A stretch of 42,149 bases of DNA from Bacteroides cellulosilyticus DSM 14838 (GTDB lineage Bacteria > Bacteroidota > Bacteroidia > Bacteroidales > Bacteroidaceae). The notes under the pieces were generated by a model. The model had not been told where the DNA came from and did not search any database. It saw only the letters and a program-made list of their open reading frames with translations. The position numbers and the translations under genes were made by a program. Shown one piece after another: positions 1 to 10,316 of this stretch (its first letter is position 1; every line of letters begins with the position of its first letter). The stretch lies in NCBI RefSeq assembly GCF_000158035.1, contig NZ_EQ973491.1, positions 476,236-518,384 of the forward strand, given 5' to 3'.

Positions 1-3000
1 GTGACATATTTCTCTGTTTTCCTTAATATTCTTTACCATATCAAGGCCATCCATAGCAGGCATCATAATGTCACTGATAATCAGATCGGGAATATATTCC
101 CGGGCTTGGTCCAATCCTTCTTGTCCATTGGTGGCGGTGAGTACCCGATAACTTTCTGACAAGATATCTGATAAGAAGTTTCTTAGCTCTACGTTATCTT
201 CGACAATTAAGATGGATACAGGGTCTTCTTCATTCGATATCTGATTTGGTTCTTTGGCTGTCTCTGAAGGAGTAATGTCGGCCATTGAAGCTATTTCAAC
301 CATGGGTCTTATTTCATTTTTCTTTTCAGCGGGGACTGAATTTCCGTCATTCAATATAAACTCTGTATTTTCTCTTCCCTCATAAACTTTTTGATTCATT
401 GGTAATATAACGGTAAACTCGCTGCCTACACCGGGTTGACTTTTTACTTCAATGTTGCCACAATGTAGTTCTATCAGTTCTTTGACAAGTGATAGTCCTA
501 TACCTGACGAGGGCTGCAATATGTTGAATTTTACCAATGTTTCAAAGCGTTGGAAAAGTGTTTGCTGTTTTTGAAGATCGATACCAATGCCTTCGTCTTT
601 TATGGAAACAATTAATCTGTTACTTTCCACATTGGCAATGACGGTAATAGACTTATTGGCCGGAGTGTACTTGAATGCATTGGATAGCAAATTAAAAATG
701 ATTTTTTCAAACTTATCCTGATCGATCCAGGTTTCTATAGCTTCTTGGTTTGTTTCCAATTGGTAATTGATATTCTTTTCTTCAGCAATAAGGCGGAAGT
801 TGTCCATTACTTTTTGTAATAGGCTGAGGACGTCTGTCTTTTCCAGCAGCACTTTCATTTTTTTATTCTCTATTTTCCGGAAATCCAATATCTGGTTTAC
901 TAAATGCAACATACGCTCCGTATTCTTGTGCACCAGGGTTAAATGTTTACGGGCATTGGTTGTGAGAGTTTCGTGTTCCAGAATTTCGCTAACCGGACTG
1001 GCTATGAGTGTTAACGGAGTACGTAATTCATGCGAAATATCGGTGAAAAAGCGCAATTTGATATTTGCCAGTTGTTGTTCAATATTTATCTGATGACGTA
1101 ACCGGTATATGTAGAGAATGATATAGACGATAGTTGCTGTGGATAACACGAATAATACGACATACAGAATCCATGCCCAGTATGTCTCCCAAAAGGTTGG
1201 AAGTACAGTTATAGGCAGGATACGTGCTTTTTCCATCCATACTCCGTCGCTGTTGGTAGAACGTATTTGCAATTCATATTCTCCCGGAGGAAGGTTGATA
1301 TAGCTGGCTGAACGGCTGTTATCCACTTCATTCCATTTTTCTTCCAATCCTTTCAGACGGTAAGCATAGCTGATTGATTCAGGCGCTACATAATCCAAAG
1401 CTGCAAATTGAAAAGTAACATTGCGTTCGGATGGTTTCAGCCTTAGTTCTTCCAGATCATTGATATCTAAATCCTGGGAGGTTCCTTGTATTTTAAATCC
1501 GGTGAATACAATGGGAGGGGCATAATTACTTTTCTGAAGATGTTCAGGACTAATTTTGAGTATTCCGATATCTGTTCCTAATAGCAATTGATTATTTTCC
1601 AGCACAGGAGCCGCTTCTGTAAAGTAAAGCTCTTGTTGCATGTACTTTTTATCATAATATTCAAATGTTTCCTTTTCCGGATTGAAACGGGTAAGTGCAT
1701 TTTCCGAAATTACCCATAAACTTCCTTCTTTATCTTCTATCATAGACTGGACGAGGTCGGATGGTAAGCCATCTTTTGTCGTATAAGGTTTAAATTCGAT
1801 GTGTTCACTTAAAAGATTTTCAGAAAGGACTTTATTGATTCCTCCGGTAAATGTAAGGATGTAAGTTGTATTTCTGCTATCTGTGTAAACATAGGTCACA
1901 TTATTACTGCTAAGACTGGAAACTGTATTGGGACTGCGGAGATTACGGTAGAAATTGATTTCTTCCGGTTGTTTAAATTCATTGGAGAAGGTTAGTAACC
2001 CTTCTGTGGTACAGACAAGAATCGCCTGATTGACCTCAGTGATATAGCGGACTTTGGAGAAATGTTCTTTGGGATATCCTTTCAGTTGATTATCGCTATG
2101 TATGAAGCGGATTTCCCCTTCAGGTGTCTTTTCCAGTAAATTCAGTCCTCCACCATGACAACCTATCCAGATACGTTTTTGATGATCCTGATAGATGCTA
2201 TAGATACTATTATGGCTCAGGCTATACGGGTTGTCTTCCTGATGAGTAAATTGACGTATTTGAAAATGATCATTACCGGTTCTTTCTAATTGGAAAAGCC
2301 CATCCAACTTACTTCCCATCCAAATAACTCCATTTTCGTCTTCCATAAAGCAGTAGATGTTTTTTTGGAAAGAAATAGGTTGTGAACTGATGGTTCCTGC
2401 GGGAGTCAGATATCCTTTTAAACTTCCATCCGGCTGATAAATTCGTACATATCCTTTTTTGCTGGCTGTCCAAAGCTCATCTTTTTCATCTATCAAGAAA
2501 GCGCGTGTTTCAAAGCTGGCATCTATGGCTTGTAGTGAACATGCGTAGGTAGAAAATGAGATTTTTGTAACGTCCCAGTGATTACATATCCAGAGATTTC
2601 CCTGCTGATCTAAAAAAGAATTCAGAATGACGGGATTGAATTTTGTATCAGGATTATTATAATCAGTATAATAGGGCTTCAGTTGTTTGTTCTTTCGATC
2701 ATAATAGGAGAAGCCACCTCTATGTGGAACCATCCACAATGTTCCTTGCTTATCTTCGAATATCAGGTCGCGACTTAATCGTTCGGCTTTTGGCAGATCC
2801 TCTTTGGGAGTAATATAATGTTGTTTCTCTTCTGTCTCTAAGTTATAACGCACTACTCCGGGCATTTCGGAGTATAACCATAATTCGCCGAAACTGTCTC
2901 TGAATACGGATAAAACTTCGGTAGAGGGATTGGTAGGAGTGCGGGGATCTATTAATCTGTATCTTTGATTTTCCGCAAAGTAAATATAGAGTCCATTATT

Positions 3001-3831
3001 TGTGCACAGTCCTATGCTATCTTTTCCCAGTCTACTGATAGAATTGATAGCATTGGAGGTTGAAAAGGGCATTTCATGAAACTGAAGTTGCTGTGTCTGG
3101 GGTAGATATATCACTAACTGGTTGTTGGCAGATACTAGATATATATTGCCATTATCTTCTTTGATATTCTTGAATGGAATATCAGATTCTATTTTCTTTT
3201 TGCCAATGATTGAAATTCCTTTGTTGGTTAATATCCATTCGTCCCCATCGCTATCTTGAAAAATAGTGATTATTTGATCCCCTTTCAGGTTCTTCTCTTC
3301 GATATTATATAAGGTTATTCCTTCTCCTTCCTGAGCCTTGTACGCTTGTTCGTCAATACGGAATGCTCCACGATCACATACGATCCAACTGACGCCTTTG
3401 GGTAATGTATAGACGTTCTGTACAGCGTAGGTCTGCTGTTTTTCGTTTTCATAAGGGCGTAAGATATCTATGAATTTTTCCCGGCGGCTGTCGAATAGAT
3501 AGATTCGTAAGTCATAAGTCTGACACCAGATGTCACAGGTTTGTGTCTGTGTGATTTTGGCTAAACGATTACTGGTTAAAGTACATCCGTCTCCCGGAAA
3601 TGCTTTATAGTTTTTGAAAGTGTATCCATCGAATTTATTTAAGCCATTCCAAGTGGAAAACCAGATAAACCCTTTTGAATCTTGCAGGATATTGGTGACA
3701 GACCTTTGTGCCAATCCGTTGTAAGCGGAGAAACGTTGAATTTGGCAAATCGGTTGTGCAATGGCTACACAGGGGATAAAAAGACAAATCAATATTAAAT
3801 AATTGATTTGTAGTATAATGCACTTTTTCAT
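1..3831 (-). CDS. Hybrid two-component system regulator (HTCS), 3' end beyond the window
   Basis: One-piece periplasmic sensor, histidine kinase and response regulator that controls a polysaccharide utilisation locus. I read 1277 codons from ATG at 3831 to the window edge; the frame is the same at the start, at the kinase His and at the edge, so there is no net frameshift. Seen: signal peptide (residues 1 to about 25), a long two-bladed Reg_prop beta-propeller region, a Y_Y_Y domain, one membrane span near 885-908, HisKA motif DISHELRTP with phosphorylatable His934, the ATPase boxes NLLSNAFKYTP and SSGIGLSLV, and a receiver whose acceptor Asp is residue 1254 (SDIMMPAMDG). The receiver is cut at the edge, and the AraC-type DNA-binding domain must lie outside. 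The protein is strongly similar throughout to the HTCS at 12640-17019. It is divergent from the susCD operon, which is its likely target; the glycan ligand is unknown. Confidence 0.95.
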   Translation of the reverse strand, partial: MKKCIILQINYLILICLFIPCVAIAQPICQIQRFSAYNGLAQRSVTNILQDSKGFIWFSTWNGLNKFDGYTFKNYKAFPGDGCTLTSNRLAKITQTQTCDIWCQTYDLRIYLFDSRREKFIDILRPYENEKQQTYAVQNVYTLPKGVSWIVCDRGAFRIDEQAYKAQEGEGITLYNIEEKNLKGDQIITIFQDSDGDEWILTNKGISIIGKKKIESDIPFKNIKEDNGNIYLVSANNQLVIYLPQTQQLQFHEMPFSTSNAINSISRLGKDSIGLCTNNGLYIYFAENQRYRLIDPRTPTNPSTEVLSVFRDSFGELWLYSEMPGVVRYNLETEEKQHYITPKEDLPKAERLSRDLIFEDKQGTLWMVPHRGGFSYYDRKNKQLKPYYTDYNNPDTKFNPVILNSFLDQQGNLWICNHWDVTKISFSTYACSLQAIDASFETRAFLIDEKDELWTASKKGYVRIYQPDGSLKGYLTPAGTISSQPISFQKNIYCFMEDENGVIWMGSKLDGLFQLERTGNDHFQIRQFTHQEDNPYSLSHNSIYSIYQDHQKRIWIGCHGGGLNLLEKTPEGEIRFIHSDNQLKGYPKEHFSKVRYITEVNQAILVCTTEGLLTFSNEFKQPEEINFYRNLRSPNTVSSLSSNNVTYVYTDSRNTTYILTFTGGINKVLSENLLSEHIEFKPYTTKDGLPSDLVQSMIEDKEGSLWVISENALTRFNPEKETFEYYDKKYMQQELYFTEAAPVLENNQLLLGTDIGILKISPEHLQKSNYAPPIVFTGFKIQGTSQDLDINDLEELRLKPSERNVTFQFAALDYVAPESISYAYRLKGLEEKWNEVDNSRSASYINLPPGEYELQIRSTNSDGVWMEKARILPITVLPTFWETYWAWILYVVLFVLSTATIVYIILYIYRLRHQINIEQQLANIKLRFFTDISHELRTPLTLIASPVSEILEHETLTTNARKHLTLVHKNTERMLHLVNQILDFRKIENKKMKVLLEKTDVLSLLQKVMDNFRLIAEEKNINYQLETNQEAIETWIDQDKFEKIIFNLLSNAFKYTPANKSITVIANVESNRLIVSIKDEGIGIDLQKQQTLFQRFETLVKFNILQPSSGIGLSLVKELIELHCGNIEVKSQPGVGSEFTVILPMNQKVYEGRENTEFILNDGNSVPAEKKNEIRPMVEIASMADITPSETAKEPNQISNEEDPVSILIVEDNVELRNFLSDILSESYRVLTATNGQEGLDQAREYIPDLIISDIMMPAMDGLDMVKNIKENREICH

Positions 3832-3858
3832 AGTATTGACTAATTTGTAACTGCTTTG

Positions 3859-3866
3859 CAAAGATA
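3859..3866 (-). promoter_or_regulatory. Bacteroides -7 box for the truncated HTCS gene
   Basis: Read on the minus strand this is TATCTTTG, an exact match to the Bacteroides -7 consensus TAnnTTTG, 28 bp upstream of the ATG. The second HTCS has the same box at nearly the same distance (17046-17053). No good -33 TTTG lies at the usual spacing. Confidence 0.55.
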
Positions 3867-4100
3867 TAAATTATCTGTTTTACTACTATGTATTCTGATA
3901 GTAAATGTAGGTGGATTTTTCAGCACTTCGGTAAAGGAAGCATGGATGTGTAATTATTATATAGCCATGTGGAATATTTGTTTCCTTAGGTGTATTATCG
4001 GGCTTGTGACTACCCAGAAAGCTGTTTTTAAACATTGTGAACATTCGTTTCCACCTATTGCGATAATTTTTCCCCCCTTAACTAAATACCTTTTCGGACT

Positions 4101-4131
4101 TTTGTATCAGAAAATCTAAGTGATATTTTTA
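4101..4131 (+). promoter_or_regulatory. Candidate promoter of the susCD operon
   Basis: TTTG at 4101-4104 is followed after 19 bp by TATTTTTA at 4124-4131, one base off the TAnnTTTG consensus. This would give a leader of about 110 nt before the lipoprotein gene. A weak -7 box fits a promoter that needs an activator such as an HTCS. Inferred from motif only. Confidence 0.4.
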
Positions 4132-4251
4132 TTTGAAAATAAAAGCTATACTATGGATATGAAAAATACATCGGTTAATGCTGGGGAAGATTTTTACTAT
4201 TATATAAAAAGAGAATATGCCTATTATTAACTATTATAAATTAATATTCTT

Positions 4252-4959
4252 ATGAAAAACAAAATTTTAAACTTTTTGGGGGTAAAACAAGTATGTTGTT
4301 ATGTTCTATCTTTGGCTTGTTTTATATTTTGGGGATGTTCTAATGAACTTCTTCAGAATGAGGTAGATACTACTATAGAGAGAGCTAATACTCGTACAGA
4401 AGTATTGGATATTGTTACTATTGGAGGTGTACAATATGAAGTTTACGATTATTTGAGCTTTGAAACTACTGTTGGATGTGTCTATGCTACTACTACATCG
4501 CATTTGGAAATTAAAATAAGCTATCCTACTGTAAACTTAAGAGGATTACTGGTTAATAAGGAATGGAAAGACTATTATGATTACAATTTTACCGGTACTA
4601 ATATATATGACTGGTGTGTTCCTATTGAGTCTATAGTGGAGGATCAGTTATATATAGATGATAAAATATATGTGCCAATTGATGGCTCTGATACTTATTT
4701 ATATCTGAATATAGCGGCAAACTGCCCTTATTCTTGGAGCGGAAATAAAGAGCGCATTTGGATTAGGTATTATTTTACACATAAGGATTATAATTATAGA
4801 TATCTAATGTTAGAAAACAGTGAGGACGATCCACAACATTACAAGGCCTGTCTTGCTGTACCATTTAACTCTAGTGATATCTATGGGCATATAAGTATAG
4901 GGGATGTTCGAATTTCAGACAGCTATGGAAATTGGGGACCTATGTATTTAGATTATTGA
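4252..4959 (+). CDS. Unknown surface or periplasmic lipoprotein at the head of the susCD operon
   Basis: A 235-residue protein I do not recognise. The N-terminus has a short basic stretch, a hydrophobic core and a lipobox ending FWGC with the lipidated Cys at residue 29, so it should be a lipoprotein. The rest is rich in Tyr, Asp and aromatic residues, has no membrane segment, and looks like a beta-rich extracellular domain. The gene is only 42 bp upstream of susC and on the same strand, so it is probably co-transcribed. That position suggests a role in handling the locus glycan, for example as an accessory binding protein, but no motif proves this. The gene is noticeably more AT-rich than susC and its neighbours, which may mean separate acquisition or rapid evolution. 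Confidence 0.75.
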   Translation: MKNKILNFLGVKQVCCYVLSLACFIFWGCSNELLQNEVDTTIERANTRTEVLDIVTIGGVQYEVYDYLSFETTVGCVYATTTSHLEIKISYPTVNLRGLLVNKEWKDYYDYNFTGTNIYDWCVPIESIVEDQLYIDDKIYVPIDGSDTYLYLNIAANCPYSWSGNKERIWIRYYFTHKDYNYRYLMLENSEDDPQHYKACLAVPFNSSDIYGHISIGDVRISDSYGNWGPMYLDY

Positions 4960-5001
4960 AAAAAAGAAAAATAATTTTATTGTTTAACCAAATATTCTAT
5001 T

Positions 5002-8000
5002 ATGAAACTAAATTTTAGGAGTATGAAAAGCAAATTAATCCTTTTGCTGGCACTACTTTCGTTCGTGCCGATTGGAGCGTTTGCTCAATCTGTTACTGTG
5101 AAAGGTACTGTACTCGATGGAACGGGTGAAACGGTTATCGGTGCCACGGTAGTGGAAAAAGGTAATAGTTCCAATGGCGTTACTACTAATTTGGATGGTC
5201 AGTTTACATTGACCCTTCCTAAAGGAAAGAAATTAGTGGTTTCTTATGTTGGTATGGAAACCCAGGAAGTGGATGCCGTTGTCGGAAAAGATCTGAAAAT
5301 TGTATTGAAAGATGATTCACAGGCACTTGAGGAAGTGGTTGTTATCGGTTACGGTGGCAGTAAGGCAAGAAAGGATTTAACAGGTTCTGTTGGTTCTATT
5401 TCGGGTGCTAAACTGGCTGCTGTTCCTGTTACCTCGGCCGCTGTTGCTTTACAGGGTAAGATTGCTGGTGTACAGGTTACTACGGTAGATGGTGCCCCGG
5501 GGGCAGATATTAACATCCGCGTCAGAGGAGGTACATCAGTAACTCAAAGTAACGATCCGCTTTACATCGTCGATGGTTTCCAAACGGATAATATTAATGA
5601 TATTCCGCCTTCGGATATTGCTTCAATCGATGTTTTGAAGGATGCCTCTCTAACTGCCATTTATGGGGCGAAGGGTGGTAATGGTGTGGTTATCGTAACT
5701 ACAAAGTCGGCTAAAGAAGGTAAGGTACAGGTAAGTCTGAATGCGCAAATGTCTGTGAGTAAGTTGGCTAAGAAATTGGATTTGATGAACTCTTATGACT
5801 TTGTGGATTATCAGTATGACTTTGCATCTGCAGGTGGTAATCGCAGTACGGAAGCTAAATTCTTCCGTGCCAATTTTGGTAATCCGCAAGATCTTGATAT
5901 TTATCGCCGTGCTACTACACATGACTGGCAGGATGAAGTGATGGGGGAAACTCCGTTGAATTATTCTACCAATGTAAACATTGGAGGAGGTTCGGATAAA
6001 TATCGTTTCAATATTTCGTTGACACAGTCGGAGGATAAAGGTATTATCATGGGGTCGGGTGTGCGTCGTACTAATTTAAATGTTAAGTTGTATACTCAGT
6101 TGACTAAAAAATTGTCATTGCAATTGAATCCAAAAGTTTCTTATCGCCGTGATACTGGTGCCGGTGGTGATAAAATTGGTAGTGGCGGTATTATAGATGT
6201 GTTGCGTTATCGTCCAACAAATGGGTTACGTGAATTTGCTTTTTGGGATCCTGCTACTGTGGACCCGGATGATGAAGCAATCTTTGAATATACTAACCCG
6301 AAGAATGATATCAAGGAGAATACATTGAAGAAGCATTCTTATTCCTATACTAATCAGTTGGCCTTGGAATGGAAACCTATTGATGGGTTGGTATTACGTA
6401 CAGAAGCTGTACATGCTATGTCCTTCACTGATGAAAATCGTTTTTATGGTGCTATGACAGATGATGGACAGAAGCAGAACAAACTTCCGATTGCTTCTAT
6501 TAAGGACAAACGTACTGAAAAATATACATGGACGAACACAGCTTCTTATGGATTTGATATTAGTAAATTGCATAACTTTTCGTTCTTGTTGGGGCAGGAA
6601 ATTCAAACTAAACAAACGAAAGAAACTTTTATGAAGAATCGTTATTTCCCACGTTACATTACAGCGGATAAAGCTTTGAATAACATGAATCTTGGAAGGC
6701 CTTGGGAAAATACTACTTCACTTTCCACTCCAGAGCGTACTGCTTCTTTCTTTGGTCAGGCCAATTATAACTACGATCATAAATATTTGGTGTCTGTTAC
6801 AATGCGTGCTGATGGCTCTACGAAGTTTGCTCCTGGTGAGCAATGGGGCTATTTCCCTGCTGTTTCTGGGGCGTGGGTATTGTCTCGTGAAGGCTTTTTG
6901 GAAAATAATGAGATTATCAGCAATCTGAAACTTCGTGCAGCTATCGGTTTGGCAGGCAATAATCGTATTGATGATGACATGTGGCGTTACCTTTATACTG
7001 TGAATTCAACTTCTGGTCCTGCTTTCGGTGAAGCTACAGAGAATGGTGAACAGTGGTATGGTATAGGCGATGGAAAAACTTATCCTAATACAAAAATTAA
7101 ATGGGAAACTACATTGACGCGTAATGTTGCTTTCGATCTTGGTTTGTTCAATGACCGATTGACTATTACACCCGAATTTTATTGGAATACGACGAAGGAT
7201 CTGTTGTATACTTCGGACGTTCCTACTGTATCAGGTTATACCAAGCAGATGCGTAACATTGGTCAGGTGACAAATAAAGGTTTGGAATTGAGTATTAGCG
7301 GTGATATCCTTCGTGGAAAAGATTATGTGTTGAGCGGAAACTTCACATTTGGTTTGAATAAGATGGTGGTTGATAAATTGAATGACACGGATGATGTGAT
7401 TTGGGATCAGAACGATCGTTGGAAATCCAGCTATAATGATTATTGTCTACGGGTAGGCGATCAGTTGGGGCTGATTTATGGTTTCGTTTATGACGGGATT
7501 TACAGCATAGATGAATTTAACTTTGATCCGAATCAGAATTTCTTGGCAATACCTAAAGAGGGTACTGTAATCAATACGGTATTCAGCAATAGTACTTCCG
7601 GTGAACCCACGTTGCCTGGTAAAATTAAGTTTAAAGATTTGAATAACGATGGTGTGATTGATGAAAACGACCGTACTGTGATAGGTAACACCAATCCAAA
7701 ATTTCAAGGTGGTTTCGGATTTAACGGGCAGTGGAAGAATCTGGACTTCACTATTAACTTCAACTATATGTATGACTTTGATGTGAACAATGCAACTGCT
7801 TATCAGCTGTCATCAGCGGAAGGTAATAATAAAAAGTTCTATAATGTACTGTCCAAGTTCAAAGACAGTTGGCATTACTTCAATCCGGTTGATGGTGACA
7901 ACTACTATAAAAACTATTGGGTGGATAACACTGTAGATGTTTATAGGGCTGCTAATGCCAATGTGACTTTATGGAACCCGACTGATGTAACAAATAAGGT

Positions 8001-8265
8001 GACACATTCCTATTTTATAGAAGATGGTTCATTCTTGCGTTGTCAGGATATTACTATCGGCTACACATTGCCTTCTCAACTTACTAAAAAGTGGGGTATG
8101 TCCAAAGTCCGTTTTTATGCGAGTGCTTCTAACTTGTTCATCATTACCGGTTATTCCGGCTATGACCCTGAAGTGGATGTGCAGACCGGCTTGACTTGTG
8201 GCATGGACTACAATCGGTATCCTCGTAGCCGTAGTTTTGTATTGGGGACTAATATAACTTTCTAA
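5002..8265 (+). CDS. SusC/RagA-family TonB-dependent outer-membrane transporter
   Basis: Outer-membrane importer for oligosaccharides, working with the SusD lipoprotein as lid and with TonB-ExbBD energy. Seen in 1087 residues: signal peptide ending AFA at 26-28 (an internal ATG at residue 8 is an alternative start), a carboxypeptidase-regulatory-like domain at about 31-108, a conserved EEVVVIGYG stretch near 111-119, a plug domain to about 235 with VLKDASLTAIYG, then a long beta-barrel ending in the typical aromatic strand (SFVLGTNITF). Length and ending match the family, and the protein looks complete. susD follows after 20 bp. A dedicated STN domain is absent, so it should not signal through an anti-sigma factor; regulation is more likely through the flanking HTCS proteins. 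Substrate specificity cannot be read from the sequence. Confidence 0.97.
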   Translation: MKLNFRSMKSKLILLLALLSFVPIGAFAQSVTVKGTVLDGTGETVIGATVVEKGNSSNGVTTNLDGQFTLTLPKGKKLVVSYVGMETQEVDAVVGKDLKIVLKDDSQALEEVVVIGYGGSKARKDLTGSVGSISGAKLAAVPVTSAAVALQGKIAGVQVTTVDGAPGADINIRVRGGTSVTQSNDPLYIVDGFQTDNINDIPPSDIASIDVLKDASLTAIYGAKGGNGVVIVTTKSAKEGKVQVSLNAQMSVSKLAKKLDLMNSYDFVDYQYDFASAGGNRSTEAKFFRANFGNPQDLDIYRRATTHDWQDEVMGETPLNYSTNVNIGGGSDKYRFNISLTQSEDKGIIMGSGVRRTNLNVKLYTQLTKKLSLQLNPKVSYRRDTGAGGDKIGSGGIIDVLRYRPTNGLREFAFWDPATVDPDDEAIFEYTNPKNDIKENTLKKHSYSYTNQLALEWKPIDGLVLRTEAVHAMSFTDENRFYGAMTDDGQKQNKLPIASIKDKRTEKYTWTNTASYGFDISKLHNFSFLLGQEIQTKQTKETFMKNRYFPRYITADKALNNMNLGRPWENTTSLSTPERTASFFGQANYNYDHKYLVSVTMRADGSTKFAPGEQWGYFPAVSGAWVLSREGFLENNEIISNLKLRAAIGLAGNNRIDDDMWRYLYTVNSTSGPAFGEATENGEQWYGIGDGKTYPNTKIKWETTLTRNVAFDLGLFNDRLTITPEFYWNTTKDLLYTSDVPTVSGYTKQMRNIGQVTNKGLELSISGDILRGKDYVLSGNFTFGLNKMVVDKLNDTDDVIWDQNDRWKSSYNDYCLRVGDQLGLIYGFVYDGIYSIDEFNFDPNQNFLAIPKEGTVINTVFSNSTSGEPTLPGKIKFKDLNNDGVIDENDRTVIGNTNPKFQGGFGFNGQWKNLDFTINFNYMYDFDVNNATAYQLSSAEGNNKKFYNVLSKFKDSWHYFNPVDGDNYYKNYWVDNTVDVYRAANANVTLWNPTDVTNKVTHSYFIEDGSFLRCQDITIGYTLPSQLTKKWGMSKVRFYASASNLFIITGYSGYDPEVDVQTGLTCGMDYNRYPRSRSFVLGTNITF

Positions 8266-8285
8266 TTAATAAAAAGGATAGAAAT

Positions 8286-10295
8286 ATGAAATATAAATAT
8301 ATTCTGATGACTGGCCTACTTGTCATGGGACTTTCTTCATGTAATGATTTCCTTGAAGTGGAAGCTCCTTCGAAATACGATAATGAGTATGTCTTCAATG
8401 ACAAGACCGAGATAAACCGTGCATTGAATGGTGTATATGCTCAATTGTTGAGCGGTGACATGTATGGTAGTGCTTACCTGAGTACTTTCTGTCTGAATAG
8501 TGATGTGGATATGGCTGTGTATACCAGTGATGTTGCTACCACTAATAGTTATCGTCGTTTTGACTGTACACCTATGGGAGGTGATATTGAAAAAATTTGG
8601 AATGCTGCTTATAAAGGAGTGGAGTATGCCAATAATTTTATCTATCAATTGGAAAACAGTGAATTGTATGGCAGCGGTGATGAGGAACTGTATCAGATGA
8701 TGGGTGAGGCTAAAGTAATTCGCGCCATGTTCTATCATGACCTAGTTGTGATGTTCGGTGATATACCTTTCTCTTTGGCACCAGTTTCTGGGACTGATGA
8801 CAGTAGTACTTTGTTGCTTCCTGTCACCGATCGTGATGAAGTACATGAGGCCTTGATTGAAGATTTGAAATCAATCGCTCCTAAAATGAAGTTTGCTAAT
8901 GAATTGAGCGAAGGTATAGAACGTGTTTCAAAGGAGTTCTGTTGGTCAATGATTTCCCGTATGGCATTGACGCGTGGTGGTTACTCATTGCGTCCAGACA
9001 TGGCTAATGCAAAGAGTTATGGTAAAATGGAACGTCCGACTGATTATAAGGATTATTATGAAATCGTTCGTCAGTATTGTGACTCTGTGATATCTTCGGG
9101 TAAACATATTTTAAATCTTTCTTATCGTCAGGTCTTTATTGATGAGTGTAATTACAAGGTGAACAACAGTGATGATCCCATCTTTGAAATACCATTTGGT
9201 AAAAATTCCACAGGTAGTATTGGTTATATTCAAGGACCATCGAGCGATTTGTATGAAGGTAATACAAGTGGTACCAATCTTTGGGGAGAATGTAAGGGGA
9301 ATGCTCGTCTCAATGCCCTTTATCGTTTCCTTTTTGATGAAGATGACCTGCGCAGAGACTATGTGAATGGTATGTGGTATTATCAATATGATGGTAAACC
9401 TGTGTTACGTAACGACCGTACGGTGCATAATAATAAGTGGTCTAAATTATGGTCCACTACCAGTTTGGGTACCAATAGTCAGGGAAATACTGGTATTAAT
9501 TATCCCTATATGCGTTATGCAGACGTGCTGTTAATGTATGCTGAGGCTGTGAATGAAATAGAGAATGGTGTGACTGGTATAAATGGGGCGAAGGCAATAG
9601 AGGCTTTACGTCAAGTGCGTAGCCGTGCGTTCACGGACGCTGGTAAGGTTGAAAGCTATCTGAATAAGGTGTCTGCTGACAAGAATACTTTCTTGAAAGC
9701 AGTGTTGGATGAGCGTAAGTTCGAATTTGCTGGTGAAAACATGCGTTGGAAAGATTTGGTACGTAATAATATGTATGCTGAAGAAGTCTATTATTCTTTC
9801 ATGCGTTATTATGGTGTAGCTACGAATGCTGAATCAACGATGGATATGGCGGATATTGCTTTACATGACGGTAAGGATGCTGAATTTTGGGAAAATATAC
9901 CTTATAGCATTTTTTACAAGGATGATAAGGGTGGTGTGACCAATCCTAATGATATTAATTTGTACCCTAATACAGGTATGAATGTACTTGAATTTTATAA
10001 GAACACCCTTTATGATAAAAAAGATAATCCGAACAATACTGGTGAAGAGGGTTGGACGAAAGGTGACTTGTTCGGTTGGTGGAATGGAGAAGAAGGTATG
10101 CCTGAGGATAGAATGCTCTATTCATTCTATGGTTATGTTCGTGGAGACGCTCGTGGCAATATTTATGTGATTCGTGATGGAGTTACTGAAACTCCGTCAG
10201 TGAAGAATCTGCCTCCCGTACGTTACATTATTCCGTTTCCGAATTCTGCTATCCAGCGTAGTGCGGGTATTTACAAAAATTATTATGGCTATTAA
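8286..10295 (+). CDS. SusD/RagB-family glycan-binding lipoprotein
   Basis: Cell-surface lipoprotein that binds oligosaccharides and forms the lid of the SusC channel. The 669-residue product starts with a signal peptide and lipobox GLSSC (Cys19), followed by the typical SusD opening NDFLEVEAPSKYDNE. Family hallmarks are visible: an early tetratricopeptide-like helical part (AEAKVIRAMFYHDLVVMFGD-like segment around residues 135-155), the RYADVLLMYAEAVNEI helix near 410, and a C-terminal LDERKFEFAGENMRWKDLVR segment. It is longer than the average SusD (about 550), with extra sequence between the last helix and the C-terminus. It sits 20 bp after susC and 21 bp before the next gene, so the three are one operon. 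Confidence 0.96.
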   Translation: MKYKYILMTGLLVMGLSSCNDFLEVEAPSKYDNEYVFNDKTEINRALNGVYAQLLSGDMYGSAYLSTFCLNSDVDMAVYTSDVATTNSYRRFDCTPMGGDIEKIWNAAYKGVEYANNFIYQLENSELYGSGDEELYQMMGEAKVIRAMFYHDLVVMFGDIPFSLAPVSGTDDSSTLLLPVTDRDEVHEALIEDLKSIAPKMKFANELSEGIERVSKEFCWSMISRMALTRGGYSLRPDMANAKSYGKMERPTDYKDYYEIVRQYCDSVISSGKHILNLSYRQVFIDECNYKVNNSDDPIFEIPFGKNSTGSIGYIQGPSSDLYEGNTSGTNLWGECKGNARLNALYRFLFDEDDLRRDYVNGMWYYQYDGKPVLRNDRTVHNNKWSKLWSTTSLGTNSQGNTGINYPYMRYADVLLMYAEAVNEIENGVTGINGAKAIEALRQVRSRAFTDAGKVESYLNKVSADKNTFLKAVLDERKFEFAGENMRWKDLVRNNMYAEEVYYSFMRYYGVATNAESTMDMADIALHDGKDAEFWENIPYSIFYKDDKGGVTNPNDINLYPNTGMNVLEFYKNTLYDKKDNPNNTGEEGWTKGDLFGWWNGEEGMPEDRMLYSFYGYVRGDARGNIYVIRDGVTETPSVKNLPPVRYIIPFPNSAIQRSAGIYKNYYGY

Positions 10296-10316
10296 TAATT
10301 AATCTTAGATTGAATT

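Larger units (their letters stand above)
3832..4251. other. Divergent intergenic region between HTCS and the susCD operon
   Basis: This 420-bp AT-rich stretch separates the HTCS start from the first gene of the plus-strand operon. It holds a minus-strand -7 box (3859-3866) and a plus-strand promoter candidate (4101-4131). The 87-codon reading frame inside it begins with TTG, has no recognisable family and is probably not a gene. Two copies of TTYGTTTCC (3977-3985 and 4044-4052) are the only repeated words I noticed; whether they are part of a regulator site is unknown. Confidence 0.6.

Noticed and set aside
3856..4119. 87-codon plus-strand frame in the divergent promoter region
   Set aside because: It starts with TTG, overlaps the HTCS -7 box, and its protein looks like translated AT-rich spacer without any family.
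8337..8738. 133-codon minus-strand frame inside susD
   Set aside because: It is the antisense shadow of a clear SusD gene with a biased composition (Ile/Thr/His rich).
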